Positions 16,003-23,800 are shown, counted from the first letter of the stretch. The stretch is DNA of 41,320 bases from an uncultured Gammaproteobacteria bacterium (GCA_938004235.1 CALKWL010000085.1:1-41320), one strand, 5' to 3'. Numbers and translations are program-made. The notes: generated by a model from the letters alone, not told the origin.

Positions 16003-16905
16003 ATGCAACCTCGCGCCTACCTGATCGACAGCAATATCTACATTTTCCGCGCCTGGCATGGCTCGCCGGTTTACCTGCGCGACACCGAAGGCCGTGCGCT
16101 CAACGCGGTACACGGCTATGTGGAATTCCTGCTGCGCGTGCTGGAAGACGTGGACACTGATCGCGTCGTGCTCGCCTTCGACGTACCCTCCACGCGCCCC
16201 TACCGACGCGAGATCTACCCGGCCTACAAGGGACATCGCCCGCCGCCGCCCGAAGACCTGCGCCCACAGTTCGCACTCTGCCGCGCCTTTGCCGAAGGCA
16301 TCGGCCTGCCGGTGCATGTTTCGGATCGTTACGAGGCCGACGACGTGATCGGCACCCTCGCCCGCCACCTGCGCAACGAGGGACTCGCCATCACCCTGCT
16401 CACCGCTGACAAGGACCTCGCCCAGTTACTCGAAGGCACGGATCGCTGGTGGAATCATGGCCGTACCGAAGTGCTGGACGCGCGAGGCGTGGAACGGGTG
16501 TGGGGCGTGCCGCCAAAGCTTATCGCCGACCTGCTCGCCATCACCGGCGATGCGGTGGACAATATTCCCGGCGTACCCGGCATTGGTCGCACCACCGCCG
16601 CGCGCATGTTGCGCAAATGGGGCGGCCTGGACGAGGTGCTGGCGAATTTGCACGCCATCGGCGCACAGAAATTCCGTGGCGCACCGCGTGCGCAGAAACT
16701 GATGCTGGAGCATGAAGAAACCGTGCGCCTGGCGCGCAGGCTGACCGGCATTGTCTGCGATGTGCCGCTTGGTGAAGCCATACGCACACATTGGCAACGC
16801 CCTCCGCTTGCGCAGGCAGAAGCTTTATTTGATGCGGTGAAACTGCCCGTAAACCTGCGCGCGCGCTGGGGTAGGCTGCTGGAAAATGATACTTGCCGTC
16901 CATAA
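16003..16905 (+). CDS. 5'-3' exonuclease / flap endonuclease-like protein
   Basis: A 300-residue stand-alone protein of the 5'-3' exonuclease family, like the N-terminal domain of DNA polymerase I and E. coli ExoIX (Xni). It would cut 5' flaps or single strands in replication and repair. Seen: AYLIDSNIYIFRAWH at the N-terminus with the first metal-binding Asp, VLAFDVPSTRPYRREIYPAYKGHR, RYEADDVIGTLA and LLTADKDLAQLL with the acidic cluster, and the helix-hairpin-helix GDAVDNIPGVPGIGRTTAARML. No polymerase domain is attached. ATG 16003 fits the family start; the upstream frame crosses the family 2 repeat. The C-terminus runs into a prmA remnant, so the last residues may not be original. Confidence 0.9.
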   Translation: MQPRAYLIDSNIYIFRAWHGSPVYLRDTEGRALNAVHGYVEFLLRVLEDVDTDRVVLAFDVPSTRPYRREIYPAYKGHRPPPPEDLRPQFALCRAFAEGIGLPVHVSDRYEADDVIGTLARHLRNEGLAITLLTADKDLAQLLEGTDRWWNHGRTEVLDARGVERVWGVPPKLIADLLAITGDAVDNIPGVPGIGRTTAARMLRKWGGLDEVLANLHAIGAQKFRGAPRAQKLMLEHEETVRLARRLTGIVCDVPLGEAIRTHWQRPPLAQAEALFDAVKLPVNLRARWGRLLENDTCRP

Positions 16906-16915
16906 GTGCAACAGA

Positions 16916-17113
16916 ATGGAGCCATTGATCGAGCTCGCCCCCACCCTGAGCCGGCATGTCAAACCTGGCAGACGACTGGTGCTGTCAGGCTTATTGGCCG
17001 AACAAGCCGAAGGTGTGATGGCTGCGTATACCGATGATTTTGTGTTCGACACGCCCGCGGTTAAGGACGGCTGGGGAGTGCGGTGCGCCGTCGTTATTAA
17101 TCCGGCCAGATGA
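16916..17113 (+). pseudogene. prmA: prmA remnant: C-terminal fragment of ribosomal protein L11 methyltransferase
   Basis: The frame reads MEPLIELAPTLSRHVKPGRR, then VLSGLLAEQAEGVMAAYTDD and DTPAVKDGWG. This follows the last 60 or so residues of PrmA, including its LSGILAxQA and exxW blocks. The Rossmann core with the SAM-binding motif, about 230 residues, is missing upstream, where the exonuclease gene ends instead. After DGW the family expects VRLxG; here the frame reads GVRCAVVINPAR, so the end is altered too. It cannot make a working methyltransferase. It is most likely debris of a rearrangement; an intact prmA should exist elsewhere in the genome. Confidence 0.8.
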
Positions 17114-17142
17114 AGTTTGAATTTGACCGAACGTCTTGACGT

Positions 17143-17205
17143 GTAGGAGGCTCGTCTCGAGCCGATGCTTTGCGCCAATGGCATCGCGCCGAGACGGCGC
17201 TCCTA
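17143..17205. repeat. GTAGGAG...CTCCTAC repeat family 2, copy 2
   Basis: Arms starting GTAGGAGGCTCGTCTCG (17143) and ending GAGACGGCGCTCCTAC (17205) pair at about 19 of 25 positions. An inner GATGC/GCATC stem closes the loop. The design is as in the copies at 15932, 27865 and 32273, but the arm sequence differs. Confidence 0.65.
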
Positions 17206-17234
17206 CGCGAATCCAGTGCATTGATTTGACTGGG

Positions 17235-17251
17235 TTCCCGCCTACGCGGGA
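17235..17251. repeat. Short TTCCCGC...GCGGGA palindrome
   Basis: A 6-bp GC stem (TCCCGC/GCGGGA) with loop CTAC, set in GGGTTCCCGCCTACGCGGGAG, resembles the widespread GGATTCCCGC-type intergenic palindromes of proteobacteria. Single copy in this window. Confidence 0.45.
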
Positions 17252-17300
17252 GCGACGAATCGAGTGTTTTCCGAGGTGCCCGTCACTCTCAAACGCAGGG

Positions 17301-17741
17301 TCAGGCAATAAGCTTGTCATACTCGGCATGTGACCCAATCCACACCCACAGAAACCCATCTTCAACTTCAGTGGCTATGGCGCGGTGATTGATGCCGACT
17401 CGCGCAGACCAAATCTTGTCCTCACCGTGTTGAGGTTCATGCCGGCCATCCCTGCGGGGTCCCTTCCGGCACTGCTCAACATCGATTCGGCCTGCGCCAT
17501 GGGCGGCGACCGTCCTGCGGAGCTTTGCTCCACAAATGACTTGACGGCATCACGCCTATCGCCGGCTCCTCGGCTTCGCGCAGCTCTCCATGCCTCGTCA
17601 TTGGCCTATCTTTTTGAAATGCAACGACGGATGTCGTGGATTGCTTTTGAGTAGTTGAAAATTTTTGTCTGCCAGCGCACGCACATCCTCGGGAAGTGCG
17701 TCATAGCACATCCAAAATCGGTTGGTCGCTGAATGCTTCAC
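17301..17741 (-). pseudogene. RelE/HigB-like toxin gene, broken by an insertion
   Basis: Two pieces of one small toxin are visible. The 5' piece (from GTG 17741 down to about 17603) reads MKHSATNRFWMCYDALPEDV, followed by RALADKNFQLLKSNPRHPSL and HFKKIG. The 3' piece (about 17411 down to the TGA at 17301) reads WSARVGINHRAIATEVEDGF, followed by LWVWIGSHAEYDKLIA. Together they give a ribosome-dependent mRNA interferase-like fold of about 90 residues, as in RelE-superfamily toxins. Between them lie about 190 unrelated bases, and a TGA follows one codon after HFKKIG. The GTG overlaps the antitoxin stop by one frame shift (CTGTGA), as expected for an antitoxin-toxin pair. The toxin is presumably inactive. 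Confidence 0.8.
17412..17602. other. About 190-bp insertion inside the toxin gene
   Basis: This stretch separates the two toxin pieces. Its ends are defined only by loss of toxin homology, within roughly 10 bases. CCAA at the left edge and TTGG at the right are inverted, but no convincing terminal repeats or target duplication are seen. It is GC-richer than the toxin pieces and has no recognisable gene. Origin unknown. Confidence 0.55.
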
Positions 17742-17938
17742 AGCGGTTTCGTTTTCCCGGCACGATGTTCATCAAGTGCTTCGTTGATCAGCGAATCGAG
17801 CTTGCCCGCTTCTGAATCGGCAGCAATCTGCCGATCCCAACGCACATGCTCATACTCGATAAACCAGTTACGCAGCGTTGCGAATGATTGATTATCGAGG
17901 CTCCGAATCTGATCTTCGATGATTTCAACGGTTGACAT
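17738..17938 (-). CDS. Antitoxin of a RelE-type addiction module
   Basis: A 66-residue acidic protein, MSTVEIIEDQIRSLDNQSFA onward, with the pattern LRNWFIEYEHVRWDRQIAADSEAGKLDSLINEALDEHRAGKTKPL. The WxxxWDxQIxxDxxxGKLDxLxxEALxxxxxGK layout is typical of small antitoxins paired with RelE/ParE-family toxins; the C-terminal half would wrap the toxin. ATG 17938 is preferred over an upstream in-frame ATG at 18001. The toxin frame overlaps its end but is disrupted, so this is an orphaned antitoxin. The local base composition is lower in GC than the flanking genes, suggesting acquired DNA. Confidence 0.75.
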   Translation of the reverse strand: MSTVEIIEDQIRSLDNQSFATLRNWFIEYEHVRWDRQIAADSEAGKLDSLINEALDEHRAGKTKPL

Positions 17939-18003
17939 AGGTTTAACCCCCTGAAAATTAGTAAATACTTCTGTCATTTTCACACTAGTGGGCGATAACA
18001 ATC

Positions 18004-18429
18004 TTAAGATTTATCCTTAAACTGCTCTTCACCATCCAATAAGGTTTTTTTGTAAGGTTCTAAATACTGTCTAACTTCTTGCGCTGCTGTAAGCGAATAA
18101 TCATCGTAAAAATAATGCGCTGCGGCAGTTTCTGTTGATTTGAACCCAATACGCTGACCGATTTTGGATGAACTTTCCTTCAATACAAAATTGCGCTCAT
18201 TGCGAAAAAAATTGACAGAAGAGTTTTCGTTGAGTTGCTCAAACCAAGCTTTCCATTGCGGATGCTTTTCATACTTAGTTTTTAGGCGAAGCAACGCAGA
18301 TCGTGCGAATACAATGCAAGCTTCAAGGTAAGCCTCAAACTCGTCGCGCTGCACAGACGTGCATTGTTCAGCCAACTCCAGAAAAAACTCAGCTCGACCA
18401 AACGCGGTGCGCTTATATGCAGTAGACAT
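18004..18429 (-). CDS. Hypothetical protein, possibly HEPN-like
   Basis: A 141-residue, mainly helical soluble protein that I do not recognise with certainty. It has no signal peptide or membrane segment. The segment EAYLEACIVFARSALLRLK...WKAWFEQLNENSSVNFFRNERNFVLKE resembles uncharacterised families in which an Arg-Asn pair in FFxxxRN is followed by a His or hydrophobic residue on the same helix, as in HEPN domains. Here the usual His of RNxxxH is replaced (RNFVLKE), so nuclease activity is doubtful. It begins one base after the stop of the ubiquinone hydroxylase gene and is probably read through from that operon. The gene is AT-richer than the operon, which suggests a late addition beside the toxin-antitoxin remnant. 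Confidence 0.6.
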   Translation of the reverse strand: MSTAYKRTAFGRAEFFLELAEQCTSVQRDEFEAYLEACIVFARSALLRLKTKYEKHPQWKAWFEQLNENSSVNFFRNERNFVLKESSSKIGQRIGFKSTETAAAHYFYDDYSLTAAQEVRQYLEPYKKTLLDGEEQFKDKS

Positions 18430-18430
18430 C

Positions 18431-19666
18431 TCATTCCCCTAGATAAGAATTTAACCTCCCACCCCGCGCCATACCCGGCACATCCCCCTCCCTTCCGGTC
18501 GCCCGGCGGGTCAACATGCGCTTGAGAGGCGGCACGTTTTGCGCCAGTGCCAAGGCCGCGCTGCGCAGCAGGGGCAGTGCGCCGTGTGATGGCTTGAACA
18601 GGTGGTGCAGCACGTCCATGCCGCTTTGCATCAGCAGGTTTTCACCGCGTCGCTTGCGTTCGTAGCTTTGCAATACATGCAGTGCGCCAATGTCCTGATT
18701 GCGTGCACGCGCAGCGAGCAGGGTTTCCGCCAGCGCCGCCACGTCCATAAAGCCGAGGTTCACGCCCTGCCCGGCGAGCGGGTGGATGGTGTGTGCGGCG
18801 TCGCCCGCCAGCACCAGGCGCGGTTTGGCGTACACCTGCGCATGGCGACGGGTGAGTTTGAAACTGCCGCGCCCTTCCAGCGCTTCGATTGCGCCCAGTT
18901 CAGACGGGAAAGCGTGTTGCAACTCAGCCAGAAAGGCCGCCTCATCCAGCGCCAGCAGGCGCGCGGCTTCCTCCGGCGCTTGATACCACACCAGTGAAGC
19001 GTGCTGCCCAGGCAGCGGCAACAGGGCTTGCGGCCCTGCGGGGGTGAAGCGTTGCCAGGTGATGTCTTGCTGCGGCGAGTGGGTTTTGACCGTGGCCACC
19101 AGCGCGTCCACGTCGTAATCCCAACTGGTCAGGCCGATGTTCGCCATTGTGCGCAGGCGCGATTGTGCACCATCCGCACCCACCACCAGCCGCGCTTGAA
19201 TGGTCTGCCCATCGCTCAGGCGCGCCCGCACATGCGCGCTGGAAATATCCAGCTCTTCCAGATGCGCCGGGCAGTGCAGATGTACATCGTCCAAGCCTTC
19301 GGCGGCCTGCCACAGCGCCAGTTGCAGCAGGCGATTTTCCACAATATGCCCAAGAAACGGTTCGCCGATGTCACGGCTGTCGAAGCGTGTGTCGCCCATG
19401 CCCGCTGCATCCCATACCCGCATCCGCCGGAACGGCGTGGCACGCATGGCTAATACATGCGCCCACGCACCCGCCGCCTCCAGCACGTTTTGCGAGGCCA
19501 GGCTCACCGCCGAAACGCGCAAATCCAGCGCCTGCTCCGGGGCAAACGGCATGGGCGGTTTTTCTTCCACCACATGCACTTCAAAGCCCGCTCTGGCGAG
19601 CACGCAGGCCAAAGCCATGCCCACCATGCCGCCGCCGATAATCAGGATGTCTGCATGTTGTGTCAT
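18431..19666 (-). CDS. ubiI: FAD-dependent ubiquinone-biosynthesis hydroxylase (UbiI/VisC type)
   Basis: A 411-residue flavoprotein monooxygenase of the UbiH/UbiF/UbiI group that hydroxylates the polyprenylphenol ring; UbiI acts at C5. Seen: the N-terminal FAD-binding ADILIIGGGMVGMALACVLAR (GxGxxG), VVGADGAQSRLR with the GD/DG motif in the middle, and GDAAHTIHPLAGQGVNLGFMD, the second FAD signature. Substrate position cannot be told from sequence alone; UbiM or UbiF is possible, but position right after ubiH in a ygfB-pepP-ubiH run favours UbiI/VisC. Only four bases separate it from the ubiH stop. It would act in the peripheral Ubi complex on the inner membrane. Confidence 0.87.
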   Translation of the reverse strand: MTQHADILIIGGGMVGMALACVLARAGFEVHVVEEKPPMPFAPEQALDLRVSAVSLASQNVLEAAGAWAHVLAMRATPFRRMRVWDAAGMGDTRFDSRDIGEPFLGHIVENRLLQLALWQAAEGLDDVHLHCPAHLEELDISSAHVRARLSDGQTIQARLVVGADGAQSRLRTMANIGLTSWDYDVDALVATVKTHSPQQDITWQRFTPAGPQALLPLPGQHASLVWYQAPEEAARLLALDEAAFLAELQHAFPSELGAIEALEGRGSFKLTRRHAQVYAKPRLVLAGDAAHTIHPLAGQGVNLGFMDVAALAETLLAARARNQDIGALHVLQSYERKRRGENLLMQSGMDVLHHLFKPSHGALPLLRSAALALAQNVPPLKRMLTRRATGREGDVPGMARGGRLNSYLGE

Positions 19667-19670
19667 TGCC

Positions 19671-20864
19671 TTACCCGTTTAACCCCGTCATTTGACGCAC
19701 AAAGCGCTTACGCAACGGCGGCAGCGCGTCCATCGCCACCAAGGCCAGCCCCTTGAACAGCTTGGGCACGGGCACCGCAGCGGTAAAACCGCGCGCCAGC
19801 ACATCCATCACCGGATAACTCTTGGCATAATCCGGGGCGCGCGAAGCCGCATAGGCCGCCAAAACGTCCGCGCCGCCAATATCACGACCTTCCTGCTGCG
19901 CCTGACTCACCTCGCCCAGCAGGGCGCGAATATCGCGCAGACACAGGTTCAAACCCTGCCCGGCCACCGGGTGCAGCGCGTGCGCCGCATTGCCCAGCAC
20001 CACCACGCGGGAGGCGGTAATCTGCTCGGCAGTCGTGGCGCGCAGCGGGTAGGCATGGCGTGCACCGATCGACACAAAGCGCCCCAGGCGAGTGCCAAAA
20101 CGTGCGCCCAACTGCGCCAGAAACTCCGCATCGCTCAGCGCCAGGCGCGACTCCACATCCGCCGTCGCCGTGACCCACACCAGCGAATAGCGCGCCCCGC
20201 CCATCGGCAACAGCGCAATCGGCCCTTCTTCGGTAAAGCGTTCAAAAGCGGTGCAAGCCTGCGCCCGCTCGACCTCGACCCGCGCCAGAATCGCCGTCTG
20301 ACCGTAATCACTGCCCTGCACCGCAGCGCCCAGCGCCGCCCGTACCGCAGAACCCGCGCCATCGGCGGCCACCAGTAGGCGAGCACGGACACTTTGCTCA
20401 ACACCATCCGCCGCGTAACGCACCGTCACTCCGTCGGCATCCGCCTCATGTGCCACATAGCTCGCCGGGGCAATCCACACCACCCCGCTTGCCTGCGCAG
20501 CCTGCAACAACACCGGCGCCATGCAGGTCGAATCCAGCACCTGCCCCAGCGCGGCCACGCCTTCCTCGGCGGCATCGAAACGCGCCGCGCCTAGCGCGCC
20601 GCGCAGGTTCACATGAATCTTGCGGATCGGTTCGGCCTGCGCCGCCAGCGCATCCCATAGCCCCCAACCGGCCAACAAACGCCGCCCGCCTTCAGCCAGC
20701 GCAATCGCCCGGCCATCAAAGCCCGACACGCCGACCACCGCCTGCTCAGGTGGCGTTTCGCGCTCCAGCACCGTGACGGCCAAGCCTTCGCGCGCCAGCA
20801 CATGCGCCAGAATTGCGCCGACCGGCCCACCGCCGACAATCGCTACATCTACTGCACTATTCAT
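19671..20864 (-). CDS. ubiH: 2-octaprenyl-6-methoxyphenol hydroxylase UbiH
   Basis: UbiH hydroxylates the ubiquinone precursor at C1 and belongs to the same FAD monooxygenase group as its neighbour. The 397 residues show VDVAIVGGGPVGAILAHVLAR (FAD GxGxxG), a DGRAIALAEGGRRLL block typical of UbiH/UbiF, LLVAADGAGSAVRAALG, and VVLGNAAHALHPVAGQGLNLCLRDI, whose GNAAHxLHPVAGQG distinguishes UbiH from UbiI. The start is ATG 20864 (MNSAVDV); a TTG two codons upstream is less likely. It overlaps pepP by eight bases (ATGAATAG), so translation is coupled. Confidence 0.92.
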   Translation of the reverse strand: MNSAVDVAIVGGGPVGAILAHVLAREGLAVTVLERETPPEQAVVGVSGFDGRAIALAEGGRRLLAGWGLWDALAAQAEPIRKIHVNLRGALGAARFDAAEEGVAALGQVLDSTCMAPVLLQAAQASGVVWIAPASYVAHEADADGVTVRYAADGVEQSVRARLLVAADGAGSAVRAALGAAVQGSDYGQTAILARVEVERAQACTAFERFTEEGPIALLPMGGARYSLVWVTATADVESRLALSDAEFLAQLGARFGTRLGRFVSIGARHAYPLRATTAEQITASRVVVLGNAAHALHPVAGQGLNLCLRDIRALLGEVSQAQQEGRDIGGADVLAAYAASRAPDYAKSYPVMDVLARGFTAAVPVPKLFKGLALVAMDALPPLRKRFVRQMTGLNG

Positions 20865-22179
20865 GCGCAATCATCGCCTCCAGCGCCTCAACCGACTTGG
20901 GCGCAGCCTCGGTCAAGACCTCATGGCTCTCGCGCGTGACCAGCACATCGTCCTCAATGCGAATGCCGATATTGCGCAACTCTTTCGGCACATCGCGCCC
21001 GGCGTCGATATACAAACCCGGCTCCACCGTTAGCACCATGCCCGGCTCCAGCGCTCGCCATGCACCGTCCACCTTGTACGCGCCCACATCATGCGTATCC
21101 ATGCCCAGCCAGTGCCCAGTGCGATGCATGTAAAAACGCTTGTAGGCTTCTTTTTCAATCAGCTTGCTCACCTTGCCCTTGAGCAGCTTCAAATCCACCA
21201 GACCCTCGGTCAGCACCTGCACGGCGGCCTGATGCGGCTGATCGAAGCTTGCACCGGGACGCACCGCATCAATCGCCGCCTGCTGCGCGGCCAACACCAC
21301 ACTGTAGACATCACGCTGTGCATCAGAAAAGCGCCCGCCAACCGGGAAGGTGCGGCTGATATCGCCGCAATACCCGCCCCACTCGCAGCCGGCATCCACC
21401 AGCACCAGCTCGCCTTTTTTCAAGGCATCACGGTTCTCGGTGTAATGCAGGATGCAGGCATTTTGCCCGCCCGCCACAATCGATGGAAAGGCCGCCTCGC
21501 CACCATGCTGGCGGAAGGTGTGCAGCAATTCGGCCTCCAGCGCGTACTCCGCCGCACCGGGGCGGCAGGACTGCATGGCCGCGACATGCCCCAGCGCACT
21601 GATGCGACAGGCCTCGCGCAGCACCTTCAGCTCATCTTCATCCTTGAACAGCCGCATCTCATGCAGCAGCGGCGCGCTATCCTGCCACGCGCTCGGCGCT
21701 TTCACGCCTGTACGTTGTAAGCGCCGCACGGCGGCAAGCCAGCCGAACAGGCGCTGGGCAAAGCCGATGTCCTCACCCAGCGGCGCAAACACCTGCTCCC
21801 GCCCGGCCAACAACTCCGGCAATTTGGCATCCAGCTCGTCCAAATTGAAAGCCTGATCCACGCCGTAATCCTTCAATGCGCCTACCACACCGGCACGCCG
21901 CCCATCCCACTGCTCGCGCGCCGCATCGCGCGGACGCACAAACAGAATGCTCGCGCCAAGTTCATGCTTCGGTGCCAATACCAGAAACGCATCCGGCTCC
22001 TCAAAGCCGGTCAGGTAGCGAAAATCGCTCGTCTGACGGAAAGGGAAATGCGTATCCCGGTTGCGCGATTGCTCACTGGCCGCCGGAATGATCGCCACAG
22101 CCTGCTCGCCCAAGGCCGCCAAAGCGCGTTTCCGTCGCCGCGCAAAATGTTTTTTATTAAAAATGGGATGAATCGACAC
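20857..22179 (-). CDS. pepP: Xaa-Pro aminopeptidase PepP
   Basis: PepP removes an N-terminal residue that precedes proline. The 440 residues match E. coli PepP in length and layout: an N-terminal creatinase-like domain (FPFRQTSDFRYLTGFEEPDA) and a C-terminal pita-bread domain with the dinuclear metal ligands D262 (VDAG), D273 (GDIS), H356 (TGHWLGMDTHD), E386 (TVEPGLYI) and E409 (IRIEDD). The start is GTG 22179 (MSIHPIFNKKHF) with GGAG six bases upstream; no better ATG exists. It is second in the conserved ygfB-pepP-ubiH-ubiI order, but a family 3 repeat has been inserted between ygfB and this gene, ending 44 bases before the start. Confidence 0.95.
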   Translation of the reverse strand: MSIHPIFNKKHFARRRKRALAALGEQAVAIIPAASEQSRNRDTHFPFRQTSDFRYLTGFEEPDAFLVLAPKHELGASILFVRPRDAAREQWDGRRAGVVGALKDYGVDQAFNLDELDAKLPELLAGREQVFAPLGEDIGFAQRLFGWLAAVRRLQRTGVKAPSAWQDSAPLLHEMRLFKDEDELKVLREACRISALGHVAAMQSCRPGAAEYALEAELLHTFRQHGGEAAFPSIVAGGQNACILHYTENRDALKKGELVLVDAGCEWGGYCGDISRTFPVGGRFSDAQRDVYSVVLAAQQAAIDAVRPGASFDQPHQAAVQVLTEGLVDLKLLKGKVSKLIEKEAYKRFYMHRTGHWLGMDTHDVGAYKVDGAWRALEPGMVLTVEPGLYIDAGRDVPKELRNIGIRIEDDVLVTRESHEVLTEAAPKSVEALEAMIAHE

Positions 22180-22222
22180 GCTCTACTCCACGTTCTGCGC
22201 TATATACGGCTCGGCTACAACG

Positions 22223-22425
22223 TTCAACCCGAATTTTCCATTGGGCGACCTTGCGGACTACGCGAGCCCTGGCGGACGCCGTTTGGCCTCTTTGAGCCGA
22301 GCGCCTCTCCCGCGTAGCGGGCTTCCGGCATGGATGCCGGAAGGTTGCAGGGCGAGGAGCACGGGCACAAAGAGACCAAAATCGCCTCGCTATCATTTCG
22401 CGTCCCAATGAAAATCCGGGTTCAA
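22223..22425. repeat. Repeat family 3, copy 1 (between pepP and ygfB)
   Basis: A 203-bp element with terminal inverted repeats: TTCAACCCGAATTTTCCATT at 22223 and the inverse of TTGAACCCGGATTTTCATT at 22425. Subterminal regions match the copy at 24035-24204 in the opposite orientation: GACTACGCGAGCCCTGGCGG here corresponds to GGCCTACGCGAACCCTGGCGG there. Non-coding. Its right end supplies the TGA stop of ygfB. Confidence 0.8.
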
Positions 22426-23039
22426 TGCAAGGTCTGCGCTTTGGCCTGGGCAATTTGCGCCCATAACGCCTCAATATCCAAAGGTTCATCATCTTCGGGC
22501 GTGAGCTGAGCCCTGTCCTGCGCGCGCGGGTAGAGCGTTTCGTACAATAACACCACTCCCACACGCAGATACTCAACCAGCTCGCTGTATGAAAGCTCAT
22601 CCTCTTCCGGATCGTCCCCCAGATCAAAGCTCGACTGGGCAAACTGGGCGATGTCCTTCAGCACCTCAGCGACCTCTTCCGACAACACAGCGCCGTCCTT
22701 GCCCCCAGCAACGCCATAACCATACAAAAAACCGTGACACCACTCATGCAGGGCATCAGCGCGCTGCTCCAGCGCGGCATCATCATCAGGCAACATCAGA
22801 TCAAATGCGCCCTGCCCCTCTCGCAGACTCTCCACCGCCTCGGCATACATGGAGCTAACAGATTCCGGCACAGCGCTTGAGCCCTGTTCATCCTCTTCAG
22901 GCTCATTGACCTGCCCCCACCAGTCATCCAGCGTGACCAACCCCTGGGCGCACATCATCCCCATCAACGCACCGTGCGCCTCTGCCGCCTGCATATCAGC
23001 CTGACTCAAGGCGGCTTCCACGTGCTCAAACTCCACCAT
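22422..23039 (-). CDS. ygfB: YgfB/UPF0149 family protein
   Basis: A 205-residue acidic, helical protein of the YgfB/YecA family, recognised by EAHGALMGMMCAQG near the N-terminus, the DLMLPDDDAALEQRADALHEWCHGFLYGYG block, LSEEVAEVLKDIAQFAQ, ELVEYLRVGVVLLYE and the C-terminal TLH, also the last residues of E. coli YgfB. Its biochemical role is poorly defined; it is linked to gene regulation in pseudomonads. ATG 23039 has AAGGAG upstream; an earlier in-frame start at 23084 is unlikely. It heads the pepP-ubiH-ubiI run. The stop codon is formed by the edge of the family 3 repeat. Confidence 0.93.
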   Translation of the reverse strand: MVEFEHVEAALSQADMQAAEAHGALMGMMCAQGLVTLDDWWGQVNEPEEDEQGSSAVPESVSSMYAEAVESLREGQGAFDLMLPDDDAALEQRADALHEWCHGFLYGYGVAGGKDGAVLSEEVAEVLKDIAQFAQSSFDLGDDPEEDELSYSELVEYLRVGVVLLYETLYPRAQDRAQLTPEDDEPLDIEALWAQIAQAKAQTLH

Positions 23040-23201
23040 ACATGACTCCTTGCACAGACCATGAAATGCCTTGAATCCTAACACGCCACAGCATCCCGCA
23101 TTGCCCGGTCACGCCACGGGAAGCGCTCCAAAGCACCAATACAGGCACTGATTAAGCTATGATTCGAGGCGTACCCGACCATTTCATCTGCGAACCACTC
23201 C

Positions 23202-23405
23202 ATGCAACGCATTCTCAGCGAAGAAACCTGGCAGTTGCTGCACGCCGATATTGAAAGGCTCATTGAACTCAATATCCAGCTTAAGCGCAGCAACCAACAG
23301 CTGCTCGATGAAAAACAACAGTTATTGAGCCTTCTCAATTCAACCGAGCAACGCCTGACTCCCGTACTGGAACAACTCCTCAGCCAACAGGATGACCCCG
23401 CATGA
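23202..23405 (+). CDS. Small coiled-coil protein next to zapA (TIGR02449/ZapB-like)
   Basis: A 67-residue protein that is almost wholly one coiled coil: heptad-like Leu/Ile spacing through LLHADIERLIELNIQLKRSN, QQLLDEKQQLLSLL and LTPVLEQLLSQ. It corresponds to the small family found just upstream of zapA in gammaproteobacteria (TIGR02449, sometimes called ZapB-like). It probably works with the Z-ring machinery, but this rests on position and coiled-coil form only. Its stop overlaps the zapA start by four bases (ATGA). It diverges from ygfB; a TATGAT at 23158-23163 is a possible -10 box. Confidence 0.8.
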   Translation: MQRILSEETWQLLHADIERLIELNIQLKRSNQQLLDEKQQLLSLLNSTEQRLTPVLEQLLSQQDDPA

Positions 23406-23779
23406 ACCAAGAAGCCGCCACGCCCGTCAGTGTCACTGTACTCGACAAAGAGTTTCGTATCGCCTGCCCGCCCCAGGAACGCGACGCCCTGATCCGCGCT
23501 GCGCGTCATCTGGATAGCAAAATGCGTGAAATTCGTCACACCGGCAAAGTCATCGGCAATGATCGGGTTGCGGTCATGGCGGCAATCAACCTGACCCATG
23601 AGCTGCTCCAGCTGCGCGATGCGTTCGAGCGCCTAGAGGCGCAGATGCACGCCCGCCCTGCGCACCAGGAAAATGCACACGCCTATGAGCAGGCCGCCGC
23701 ACCTTATTCCGTACAGAGTGAAGCTGACGCACTCCACCAGCGGATGCAGAGTCTGCTGGACGATTGCAATCCGTCCTAG
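23402..23779 (+). CDS. zapA: Cell division protein ZapA
   Basis: ZapA cross-links FtsZ protofilaments and promotes Z-ring formation. The 125 residues begin with a beta-hairpin domain (VSVTVLDKEFRIACPPQERDALIRAARHLDSKMREIR) that includes the typical Y/FxIxCPxxE and AAxxLDxKMxEI blocks, then NDRVAVMAAINLTHELLQLR, a hallmark of ZapA, leading into the C-terminal coiled coil. It is translationally coupled to the upstream coiled-coil gene. The 6S RNA gene follows, as in E. coli (zapA-ssrS-fau). Confidence 0.95.
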   Translation: MNQEAATPVSVTVLDKEFRIACPPQERDALIRAARHLDSKMREIRHTGKVIGNDRVAVMAAINLTHELLQLRDAFERLEAQMHARPAHQENAHAYEQAAAPYSVQSEADALHQRMQSLLDDCNPS

Positions 23780-23792
23780 ACGTCATTAAACT
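23764..23792 (+). promoter_or_regulatory. Probable sigma-70 promoter of 6S RNA
   Basis: TTGCAA at 23764-23769, a 17-base spacer and TAAACT at 23787-23792 give a start near 23799-23801, which coincides with the 5' end predicted from the 6S RNA terminal stem. It overlaps the end of zapA. Confidence 0.55.
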
Positions 23793-23800
23793 GCAATCAA

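Noticed and set aside
17385..17654. 89-codon plus-strand frame across the toxin insertion
   Set aside because: It covers parts of both toxin halves and the insert, and reads as no known protein.
18431..20864. Recent tandem duplication of one hydroxylase gene
   Set aside because: UbiH and UbiI are ancient paralogues found side by side in many gammaproteobacteria; sequence differences here are large.
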